Positions 1 through 5,647 of a DNA stretch of 8,527 nucleotides are shown here, piece after piece. A program made the translations under genes and the position numbers. Source of the DNA: SIG575 sp045643165. Lineage in GTDB: Bacteria; Bacillota; Clostridia; Oscillospirales; Acutalibacteraceae. How positions within the stretch are numbered: position 1 is the first letter of the stretch; each line of letters begins with the position of its first letter. The stretch lies in contig JAZUKF010000113.1 of the NCBI GenBank assembly GCA_045643165.1, forward strand, positions 1 to 8,527. Direction: 5' to 3'. The notes under the pieces are model-generated. The model made no database searches. It was not told where the DNA came from and saw only the letters and a program-made list of their open reading frames with translations.

Positions 1-52
1 AACATATTTATTTCAGGATGTAAATATCTTTATAAATGTTGTGTTTAACCTT

Positions 53-102
53 GCCTCCCTTGTGTAAAGGGAGCTGTCAACGGAGTTGACTGAGGGATTG
101 CC
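53..102. repeat. Palindromic intergenic repeat with two adjacent hairpins
   Basis: Two perfect inverted repeats lie back to back. CTCCCTT (55-61) pairs with AAGGGAG (67-73) across a 5-base loop, and GTCAAC (76-81) pairs with GTTGAC (85-90) across a 3-base loop. A TGAGGGA box follows at 91-97. From memory, very similar units (GGGAGCTGTC...GACTGAGGGA) are scattered between genes in many gut Clostridia; only one copy is visible here. The role is unknown. It could be a mobile palindromic element or a transcribed structure. Outer limits are approximate. Confidence 0.6.
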
Positions 103-156
103 TGACTGAAACAATACCGTTTTTACAATGTTTTCGTAAACAGATAATTTCATTAC

Positions 157-232
157 GGCAGGAGCAAGCGCCTGCCCTACGCACAATTTGTAATTTATAT
201 CAAACATTGTAGGGAACGGTCTTGACCGTTCC
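157..232. repeat. Inverted pair of GTAGGG-type hairpin repeats
   Basis: The right unit reads GTAGG from 209 and continues into a 9-bp perfect stem, GGAACGGTC (213-221) with GACCGTTCC (224-232), around TT. The left unit is in opposite orientation: GGCAGG (157-162) pairs with CCTGCC (171-176), followed by CTAC. Read on the minus strand it also begins GTAGGG, with CTTG at its centre like the right unit. The inner flanks ACAAT (184-188) and ATTGT (206-210) are complementary too, so the whole forms a compound palindrome of about 76 bases. This architecture suggests two insertions of one small palindromic element, or one larger non-autonomous element. No transposase is nearby. Confidence 0.6.
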
Positions 233-258
233 GGGAAATATAATTTAAACCGAAATTA

Positions 259-294
259 TTATCTGTTATCTATTATCTGACTATCTGCTGTCTG
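259..294. repeat. Degenerate tandem repeat, period about 7 bases
   Basis: Units are TTATCTG (259-265), TTATCTA (266-272), TTATCTG (273-279), an 8-base variant ACTATCTG (280-287) and CTGTCTG (288-294). The first three are nearly identical and the last two have drifted. The tract lies just beyond the terminator of the minus-strand block and has no visible coding or regulatory role. It may be a slippage-prone microsatellite. Confidence 0.5.
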
Positions 295-305
295 TGATTT
301 GAAGT

Positions 306-336
306 AAAAAAAAGGCTGTCGCACTAAGCGGCAGCC
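306..336 (-). terminator. Strong Rho-independent terminator (minus strand)
   Basis: GGCTGTCGC (314-322) and GCGGCAGCC (328-336) form a 9-bp GC-rich stem with one G-T wobble and a 5-base loop. Read on the minus strand, the stem is followed at once by eight T residues (complement of 306-313). It lies about 40 bases past the stop codon of the XRE regulator gene, so it should end transcripts of that gene and any read-through from ldhA. On the plus strand no T-run follows the stem, so it is directional. Confidence 0.92.
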
Positions 337-376
337 CATTATAATATATATTTCGAATGAACAATTTGAAATTGTA

Positions 377-622
377 TTATTCAATACCCAACAACCAGTT
401 AACGGTAACTCCCAGGGATTTTGCAATAACAACAAGTTCTTTATCATTTACGCTGCGAAGCTGACCTTCGATTTTTGAAAGACCGGATGCGTTTAATTCC
501 ATTCCGTTAATTTGAAGTTGTGCAAGTAAATCTTTTTGCTTCATGCCGAGTTCGTTACGTTTTTTTTCAATATTTCTGCCTACTAAATTTTTATTTCCGA
601 TATCCTGTACTCTTAAACGCAT
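377..622 (-). CDS. Small XRE/Cro-CI family helix-turn-helix regulator
   Basis: This is an 81-residue, single-domain DNA-binding protein. Residues ~12-79 fit the five-helix HTH_3 fold: NIEKKRNELGMKQKDLL (17-33) looks like helices 1 and 2 with the usual R-x-x-x-G-x-x-Q-x-x-L pattern. LNASGLSKIEGQLRSV (43-58) resembles the recognition helix plus the S-x-x-E-x-G-x-R-x-V motif, and ELVVIAKSLGVTVNWLLG (62-79) is the usual C-terminal segment. There is no ligand-binding, peptidase or transmembrane part, so it most resembles stand-alone Cro-like regulators. The start at 622 is chosen because GGAGG (complement of 630-634) lies 7 bases upstream; an in-frame ATG at 676 has no such site and would place the coding region over an inverted repeat. 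It lies downstream of ldhA on the same strand, has its own candidate promoter, and ends at a strong terminator. Its target is unknown; autoregulation through the inverted repeat at 649-705 is a reasonable guess. Confidence 0.85.
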   Translation of the reverse strand: MRLRVQDIGNKNLVGRNIEKKRNELGMKQKDLLAQLQINGMELNASGLSKIEGQLRSVNDKELVVIAKSLGVTVNWLLGIE

Positions 623-629
623 AATAATG

Positions 630-634
630 CCTCC
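630..634 (-). promoter_or_regulatory. Ribosome binding site that sets the XRE gene start
   Basis: On the minus strand this is GGAGG, 7 bases before the ATG whose first base is at 622. It supports the 81-residue product over the longer 99-residue reading from 676. Confidence 0.8.
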
Positions 635-648
635 GTTGTTTTTATAAT

Positions 649-705
649 AACTGACGGGAATAATAAAACACACCACTGTTCAGATAGAAATAATCCCTGT
701 CAGTT
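649..705. repeat. Long imperfect inverted repeat in the XRE gene leader
   Basis: AACTGACGGGA (649-659) is complementary to TCCCTGTCAGTT (694-705), apart from a single unpaired T at 698; two further pairs form after one mismatch. The arms are separated by about 30 bases. The repeat begins at the predicted transcription start of the XRE gene and ends about 27 bases before its start codon. It could be a pair of operator half-sites or an RNA hairpin in the leader. No T-run follows, so it is not an intrinsic terminator. Confidence 0.55.
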
Positions 706-715
706 CAACGGTTAT

Positions 716-744
716 ATTTTAATATAAGCATTAAAATTGTTCAA
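716..744 (-). promoter_or_regulatory. Candidate sigma-A promoter for the XRE gene
   Basis: Read on the minus strand, TTGAAC (complement of 739-744) and TAAAAT (complement of 716-721) are separated by exactly 17 bases in AT-rich DNA. Transcription would start near 709, giving a leader of roughly 87 bases that contains the inverted repeat at 649-705. The -35 match is partial (4 of 6 to TTGACA), and AT-rich DNA gives chance matches, so this is a moderate call. Confidence 0.5.
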
Positions 745-811
745 TAATAAAACAGCATTGTTTATATAATAGTTACAGAATAGAAATAATTTATTAACAT
801 TTAATTCTAAT

Positions 812-1846
812 TTAGAAACATCTTTTCCCCTCATTTCGACCGCATGGCTGTCCGTTTGCACAGAATTTACAAATTTCGTTCTTTAAAGGTTTACCGTCAA
901 AATAATCACGGAGATTGGTAAGAGTTGTTCCGGCAATGTTTTCCAAAGCCTCTTTTGTTAAAAATGCCTGATGGGAAGTTACGATGACATTGTTCATACC
1001 GATTAAACTTGTCAGAACATTATCGTGAATAACAACATCGCTTCTGTCCTCGTAGAATAAATCCGTTTCTTCCTCGTAAACGTCAAGGCAGGCTCCCTGA
1101 ACTTTTTCCGTTTGCAATCCCTCAAGCAATGCTTTACTGTCAATAAGTCCGCCTCTTGAAGTGTTTATGATAAACACACCTTTTTTCATCATTTTTATTG
1201 TGTCCTTATTGATAATATGCTCTGTTGATTCCGTAAGAGGACAATGCAGGGAAATGATGTCGCTTCTTTTACAAAGTTCATCAATGCTTACATATTCTAT
1301 ATCCGAATTTTCGGCAGGATAAGGATCGTATGCACAAACATTCATCCCGAGCCCTTTGCAGATATCAATGAAAATCCTTCCGATTTTTCCCGTACCGATA
1401 ACGCCTACGGTTTTACCGTGCAAATCAAATCCCACAAGGTTTTTCAGAGAGAAATTATATTCTCTTGTTCTGTAATATGCTTTATGAAGTTTCCTGTTAA
1501 GGGTGAGAAGCATTGCCATTGCATGTTCCGCCACGGCGTATGGCGAGTATGCGGGAACACGGAGAATGTGTATTTTACCGTATGCCGCATCCAAATCAAT
1601 ATTGTTAAATCCGGCACATCTCATTGCAAGAACTCGTATTCCGTTGTTGTAAAGATTTTCTATTGTTTTTTTGTTTATATCGTCATTTACGAATGCCACC
1701 GCCGCATCATATTCCTTTGCAAGGACGGCAGTTTTACTGTCAAGTTTTACCCGAAAATAATCTATATCCATACCGAAATCTTTTTTGAATTTGTCAAAGT
1801 AGATATTATCGTATGTTTTAGTGTTGTAAAAGCAAATGTTGTTCAT
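812..1846 (-). CDS. ldhA: D-lactate dehydrogenase (NAD-dependent), fermentative
   Basis: This cytoplasmic enzyme reduces pyruvate to D-lactate with NADH, which regenerates NAD+ in fermentation. The 344-residue product belongs to the D-2-hydroxyacid dehydrogenase family and resembles E. coli LdhA throughout: FVNDD (52-56), LAMRCAGFNNIDLDAA (73-88), RVPAYSPYAVAEHA (96-109) and HQAFLTKEAL (292-301). The Rossmann motif GTGKIG is at 151-156 with D174 at the end of the next strand, as expected for NAD. The catalytic triad is R231 (NTSRGG), E260 (DVYEEE) and H292. ATG at 1846 has a strong GGAGGA (complement of 1851-1856) 4 bases upstream. The oddity is the C-terminus: where E. coli LdhA ends shortly after the PNE motif, this protein continues about 20 residues with C326, C329, C335 and C343 (C-x2-C-x5-C-x7-C). 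The gene is divergent from the ABC/mur operon. Redox control would fit its role, but no clean operator was found. VanH-type dehydrogenases are an alternative, disfavoured because no vanA- or vanX-like gene adjoins it. Confidence 0.93.
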   Translation of the reverse strand: MNNICFYNTKTYDNIYFDKFKKDFGMDIDYFRVKLDSKTAVLAKEYDAAVAFVNDDINKKTIENLYNNGIRVLAMRCAGFNNIDLDAAYGKIHILRVPAYSPYAVAEHAMAMLLTLNRKLHKAYYRTREYNFSLKNLVGFDLHGKTVGVIGTGKIGRIFIDICKGLGMNVCAYDPYPAENSDIEYVSIDELCKRSDIISLHCPLTESTEHIINKDTIKMMKKGVFIINTSRGGLIDSKALLEGLQTEKVQGACLDVYEEETDLFYEDRSDVVIHDNVLTSLIGMNNVIVTSHQAFLTKEALENIAGTTLTNLRDYFDGKPLKNEICKFCANGQPCGRNEGKRCF

Positions 1847-1932
1847 ACTTTCCTCCGTTATACTTATTCATTTTACCTAATTATTAACATTTTGAATTTT
1901 TTTTGAACTACTGTAATATTTTTAACTTTTAA

Positions 1933-1961
1933 TTGATTTACAGATAAAAAGATGGTATAAT
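1933..1961 (+). promoter_or_regulatory. Extended -10 sigma-A promoter for the ABC/mur operon
   Basis: TTGATT (1933-1938) and a perfect TATAAT (1956-1961) are 17 bases apart, and TGG directly before the -10 box (1953-1955) supplies the TGn extension. Transcription should begin near 1968, leaving a leader of about 40 bases before the GTG start at 2010. It is the best promoter in the window and the only clear one for the four-gene operon that follows. Confidence 0.8.
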
Positions 1962-1976
1962 AAATTTTGAATTGTT

Positions 1977-1990
1977 TAGGCGACAGCCTA
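1977..1990 (+). repeat. Small perfect hairpin in the operon leader
   Basis: TAGGC (1977-1981) and GCCTA (1986-1990) pair around GACA, ending 7 bases before the GAGG ribosome binding site. It is short and could be chance. In RNA it might affect ribosome access; in DNA it might be a small operator. Its core GCGACAGCC also occurs in one arm of the terminator at 306-336 (minus-strand reading), probably by coincidence. Confidence 0.3.
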
Positions 1991-1997
1991 TGATTGT

Positions 1998-2001
1998 GAG
2001 G
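1998..2001 (+). promoter_or_regulatory. Ribosome binding site favouring the GTG start at 2010
   Basis: GAGG lies 8 bases before GTG at 2010, a normal spacing. The in-frame TTG at 2004 would sit only 2 bases after it, too close for initiation. GTG is therefore preferred, and the protein loses two residues compared with the longer reading. Confidence 0.65.
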
Positions 2002-2009
2002 TATTGTTT

Positions 2010-3779
2010 GTGAAACAAGTTCTCAGTTATATGAAAAAATATAAAAGCTCTGTAATAGCCGCAATGATATTAACTGTTTTCAATAACGGAACGCAGTTAT
2101 TACTGCCGGCTATGATGTCTTTGATAATAAATAACGGTATTGCCAGAAGTAACACCGCAGAGGGCGTTGAGTACATAAAAAAAATCGGTTTCTATATGAT
2201 TATTGTGTCCGCTTTTGCTCTTATTATCGGTATTATTTCAAGTTATTTTTCCTCAAAGGCAACGACAGGTTATGCAAAAGAATTAAGACGTGCGATTTTT
2301 GTTAAGGTTGAATCTCTTTCTCAATGCGACCTTGATAAGATTTCAACTTCTTCGCTTATAACAAGAAGTACCAACGATGTCAGACAGATCGAAAATATGG
2401 TGCTTACCTGCATGAGAATGTTGTTAAGTTCGTTGATTATGCTTATCGGCGGTACGATTATGGCATTTCTTCTCAATAAAAAACTTGCAGGTGCGTTGTT
2501 TTCGGTTGTGCCGATAATTCTTTTTATCGCATGGCTTGTGGCGAAGAAGATTGTACCCATGTACGATATTGTACAAAAATATACAGACAAGCTTAATCAG
2601 GTTTTGCGTGAAAAAGTCGGCGGTATCCGTGTTATCCGTGCATTTAATAAACTCAAATATGAGGATGACAGATTTAAGGATTCCAATGATAATTTAACCG
2701 GCATAATGTTAAGAATTAACCGCATTTATGCTTTGCTTATTCCTCTGGGAATGCTTGTTCTTATTACTATTCTCGTTTCCCTTGTATTCCTTTCTTCCAA
2801 GCAAATCGTTACCGCTTCCGTTGTAACGGAGGCAGGCAGAATTGCATTACAGAACACTGTTGGTAATTTACAGGCATTTATAATTTATGTTTTGCTTATT
2901 ATTGCATCTATCACCCTTGCGGCTTCAATGTATGTTTTCATCCCGAAAGCGATGATAAGTGTAAACAGAATTAAAGAAATTTTTGATATCGAGTCTGAAA
3001 TAAAATCCGCCGAAAATCCCGTAGACGGCAATAATGAGGGCAGAGTTACTTTTGACAATGTCAGTTTCAAATATCCCGGTGCCGAGGAAAATGTTTTGTC
3101 AAATATTAGTTTTTCCGCAAATCCCGGAGAATTTACCGCAATTATAGGCTCAACGGGTGGAGGAAAATCGACTCTTGTCAATCTTATACCCAGATTTTTT
3201 GATGCCACGGAGGGTAATGTTCTGATTGACGGCGTTAATGTTAAGGATATGGATGAAACTGTTTTACGCCGTAAACTTGCCTTTATTCCGCAGAAAGCCG
3301 TTTTGTTCAGCGGTTCGGTTGCGGATAATCTCCGTTTCGGAAACGAGAACGCAACGGATGAAGAACTTGAAAGAGCGTTGGAAATTGCACAGGCGAAGGA
3401 TTTTGTTCATTCTCTGCCTGAGGGATTAAACAGTTTTATTTCTCAGGGCGGTAAAAATCTTTCGGGAGGTCAGAAACAGCGTCTTGCCATTGCGAGGGCG
3501 ATTGCAAATAATTCCGAAATATTTATTTTCGATGACAGTTTTTCGGCACTTGATTTTAAAACGGATTCTCTTTTGAGAAAATCCATACGTGAAAATATCA
3601 AAAATGCCACGGTAATTATCGTTGCCCAGAGAATAGGTACTATTCTTGATGCGGATAAAATCGTTGTGCTGAAAGACGGCGAGGTTGCGGGTATCGGCAG
3701 ACATAAGGAACTTGCAGAGTCCTGCGAGGAATATATAAATATTATGAAATCCCAATTATCACAGGAGGATTTCACATGA
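2010..3779 (+). CDS. Heterodimeric ABC exporter subunit with degenerate ATPase site
   Basis: This is an integral membrane half-transporter of about 589 residues, with an ABC exporter transmembrane domain fused to a nucleotide-binding domain (NBD). Six hydrophobic segments are visible at about residues 14-40, 58-82, 136-155, 158-182, 240-263 and 289-314; the NBD begins near 345. Walker A is GSTGGGKST (380-388), the Q-loop Gln is 428 and the signature is a canonical LSGGQ (484-488). Walker B is IFIFDD, where the catalytic Glu is replaced by Asp (D509), and the switch His is replaced by Gln (Q540, VAQRIGTI). These changes mark the degenerate-site subunit of TM287/288, LmrCD or BmrCD type exporters. 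The next gene encodes the complementary half: its ATG overlaps this stop by 4 bases (ATGA), and AGGAGG lies inside this gene's 3' end. Such exporters move drugs, lipids or peptides; the substrate cannot be read from the sequence. The GTG start is explained under its ribosome binding site. Confidence 0.9.
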   Translation: MKQVLSYMKKYKSSVIAAMILTVFNNGTQLLLPAMMSLIINNGIARSNTAEGVEYIKKIGFYMIIVSAFALIIGIISSYFSSKATTGYAKELRRAIFVKVESLSQCDLDKISTSSLITRSTNDVRQIENMVLTCMRMLLSSLIMLIGGTIMAFLLNKKLAGALFSVVPIILFIAWLVAKKIVPMYDIVQKYTDKLNQVLREKVGGIRVIRAFNKLKYEDDRFKDSNDNLTGIMLRINRIYALLIPLGMLVLITILVSLVFLSSKQIVTASVVTEAGRIALQNTVGNLQAFIIYVLLIIASITLAASMYVFIPKAMISVNRIKEIFDIESEIKSAENPVDGNNEGRVTFDNVSFKYPGAEENVLSNISFSANPGEFTAIIGSTGGGKSTLVNLIPRFFDATEGNVLIDGVNVKDMDETVLRRKLAFIPQKAVLFSGSVADNLRFGNENATDEELERALEIAQAKDFVHSLPEGLNSFISQGGKNLSGGQKQRLAIARAIANNSEIFIFDDSFSALDFKTDSLLRKSIRENIKNATVIIVAQRIGTILDADKIVVLKDGEVAGIGRHKELAESCEEYINIMKSQLSQEDFT

Positions 3780-5632
3780 AAAAGAATAAAATAAAAGAAG
3801 AAAAAACATTTAATAAATATTCGTCATATTCTGCCAAGGGCGATAAGCCCAACGACAGACCGCAAAGTTTTAAAAAGACATTTTTCCGTCTTATGGCAGA
3901 ACTTAAACCCATGAAAAAGATGATGTTTTTGATTGTCTTTTGCGGAATTCTCGGAACGGGTTTCAGCACCTCCGGTCCCTTGCTTTTAGGTAAAATCATT
4001 GACCGTATTCAGGAGCAGGTTACTAACCGTTTAAGCGGTTCTCCCGTAACGCTGAAACCTGTAATACTGATTTTACTTCTCGTTTTCGGCGTGTATGCTT
4101 TGTCATCTTTGATGACGTATATTCAGCGATATTCCATGGCGGGAGTTGCTCAAAAGGTTACCCGCTCTCTGCGTGAACAGGTTAATAAAAAACTCTCCTG
4201 TTTACCGCTTAAATTTTTTGACACAAATACAAAGGGCGAAATTCTTTCGAGAATTATCAATGATGTTGATAATATCGAACTGACTTTGCATGATAATCTG
4301 ATACAGGTCATTACTTCATCCGTAAGTTGTATAGCCATGCTTTGTGCAATGATTTATTTAAGTCCTTCATTGACATTGATTATGCTTGCCATTATGCCTG
4401 TCAGTGCGTTTGCGGGTTTGATTATTCTCAACCGTTCAAAAATATATTTCCGCAGACAATGGAGCCGTCTCGGTGAACTTAACGGTCATATTGAGGAAAT
4501 TTATACAGGTCATGATGTTGTAAAGGTTTTCTGCCACGAGAAAAGGGCTATCGAAGAATTTGACGAAATAAATGAAGAACTTTTCACCGTCAGTAAAAAG
4601 GCACAGTTTATTTCCGGTATGCTTATGCCTTTTATCAGTTTTGTAAATAATATCGGATTTGTTCTTATTTGTATCATCGGCGGAATATATATTTCTAAGG
4701 GTAAAGGAAATCTTTCTCTCGGTGATATTACGGCGTTCATCACTTGCTCAAAATTATTTCTTCAGCCCATTGTTGACCTTTCCAATATTTCAAACCATCT
4801 TCTTTCTTCTCTCGCTTCTGCGGAAAGAGTTTTCAAGGTTGTTGAAGAGGATGAGGAAATACCGGATAAAAAGACCGCTTTGCCGGAGGACTTTGAAAGT
4901 AAGATCGAATTGAAAAATGTTTCATTCTCATATTTTCCGGAAAAGCCTTTGATAAATAATATGAATTTGACCGTTGAACCCGGTGAACTTATCGCCATTG
5001 TAGGACCTACCGGTGCGGGAAAAACCACACTTGTAAATCTTCTTATGCGTTTTTATGAAATAGGCGAAGGAAGTATTACCATCGGCGGATATGACATCCG
5101 TGATATTTCAAGAGAAAGTCTGCGTAATGCTTTCGGAATGGTATTGCAGGATACATGGCTGTTTAAAGGAACTGTCAGGGATAATATCGCATACGGTAAA
5201 TCGGATGCCACAGATGAGGAAATTATCGCCGCCGCAAAGGCAGCAAAGGCTCACAGGTTTATTATGACATTATCCGATGGTTACGATACTGTCCTTGATG
5301 AGGACGGATTGAATGTTTCCCAGGGACAAAGACAGCTTCTCACCATTGCAAGAGCAATTCTTGCAGATCCGGCAATTATGATCCTTGATGAAGCCACAAG
5401 TTCCGTTGATACGAGAACGGAGGTCGAAATTCAAAACGCAATGAAAACCCTTATGCAGGGCAGAACTAATTTTGTTATCGCTCACAGACTTTCTACCATT
5501 CGTGATGCGGATAAAATCATTGTTGTCAATGACGGTGCGATTATCGAAAGCGGAACTCATAAAGAGTTGATGTCGGATGATACGTTCTACCGTGAATTAT
5601 ATAACAGTCAGTTTGTTAATTCATCAAACTGA
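3776..5632 (+). CDS. Heterodimeric ABC exporter subunit with consensus Walker B
   Basis: This 618-residue partner of the preceding gene begins with a hydrophilic, lysine-rich N-terminal extension (about 45 residues). A six-helix exporter domain (about 47-340) and an NBD (about 376-612) follow. Walker A is GPTGAGKTT (410-418), the Q-loop Gln is 458, Walker B is IMILDE with catalytic E539, the D-loop is SSVD (542-545) and the switch His is 570 (VIAHRLSTI). Its signature is VSQGQ (514-518) rather than LSGGQ. In a heterodimer this signature faces the degenerate Walker site of the first subunit, while the first subunit's LSGGQ faces the intact site here. The two sequences therefore complete one dead and one active ATP site, as in LmrCD, BmrCD and TM287/288. 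ATG at 3776 has AGGAGG 7 bases upstream and overlaps the previous stop, which suggests matched production. Only 15 bases separate it from murL. Substrate unknown; a general multidrug-type role is the default. Confidence 0.9.
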   Translation: MKKNKIKEEKTFNKYSSYSAKGDKPNDRPQSFKKTFFRLMAELKPMKKMMFLIVFCGILGTGFSTSGPLLLGKIIDRIQEQVTNRLSGSPVTLKPVILILLLVFGVYALSSLMTYIQRYSMAGVAQKVTRSLREQVNKKLSCLPLKFFDTNTKGEILSRIINDVDNIELTLHDNLIQVITSSVSCIAMLCAMIYLSPSLTLIMLAIMPVSAFAGLIILNRSKIYFRRQWSRLGELNGHIEEIYTGHDVVKVFCHEKRAIEEFDEINEELFTVSKKAQFISGMLMPFISFVNNIGFVLICIIGGIYISKGKGNLSLGDITAFITCSKLFLQPIVDLSNISNHLLSSLASAERVFKVVEEDEEIPDKKTALPEDFESKIELKNVSFSYFPEKPLINNMNLTVEPGELIAIVGPTGAGKTTLVNLLMRFYEIGEGSITIGGYDIRDISRESLRNAFGMVLQDTWLFKGTVRDNIAYGKSDATDEEIIAAAKAAKAHRFIMTLSDGYDTVLDEDGLNVSQGQRQLLTIARAILADPAIMILDEATSSVDTRTEVEIQNAMKTLMQGRTNFVIAHRLSTIRDADKIIVVNDGAIIESGTHKELMSDDTFYRELYNSQFVNSSN

Positions 5633-5647
5633 TTTGAAAGGATAAGT

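Larger units (their letters stand above)
1..305. other. Non-coding region holding intergenic repeats
   Basis: No convincing gene is present. Short open frames here lack a ribosome binding site and family features, and run through palindromic DNA. The stretch contains a double-hairpin repeat (53-102), an inverted pair of GTAGGG-type hairpin repeats (157-232) and a 7-base-period tract (259-294), each listed separately. Bases 1-50 are AT-rich with nothing recognisable. The region lies downstream of the minus-strand terminator at 306-336, so it probably separates two transcription units. Confidence 0.7.

Noticed and set aside
13..207. Minus-strand open frame of 64 codons in the repeat region
   Set aside because: It runs through palindromic repeats, has no ribosome binding site and resembles no protein.
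53..294. CRISPR array
   Set aside because: The repeats are palindromic singletons or a 7-base tandem tract, with no regular repeat-spacer pattern and no cas genes.
377..676. Longer 99-residue form of the XRE regulator
   Set aside because: The extra 18 residues come from the leader with the inverted repeat; the GGAGG at 630-634 points to the start at 622.
750..811. Terminator for ldhA
   Set aside because: Only a weak 5-bp AT-rich hairpin and the palindrome TTCTAA-T-TTAGAA around the stop codon are seen; neither has the GC-rich stem and T-run of an intrinsic terminator.
812..1846. VanH-type dehydrogenase of a glycopeptide resistance cluster
   Set aside because: No D-Ala-D-Lac ligase, VanX or VanRS genes are nearby, and similarity to fermentative LdhA holds along the whole protein.
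1873..1890. Rex-type operator upstream of ldhA
   Set aside because: On the minus strand one half-site (TGTTAA) fits the Rex consensus, but the other half matches poorly, so AT-rich chance is the likelier explanation.
1244..1906. Long plus-strand open frame of about 220 codons
   Set aside because: It lies antisense to ldhA, whose catalytic residues and motifs are intact. It has no ribosome binding site or domain pattern and is rich in Cys, Phe and Ile, as expected for a shadow frame.
2004..2009. TTG as start of the first ABC gene
   Set aside because: It is only 2 bases from the GAGG site; GTG at 2010 has normal spacing.
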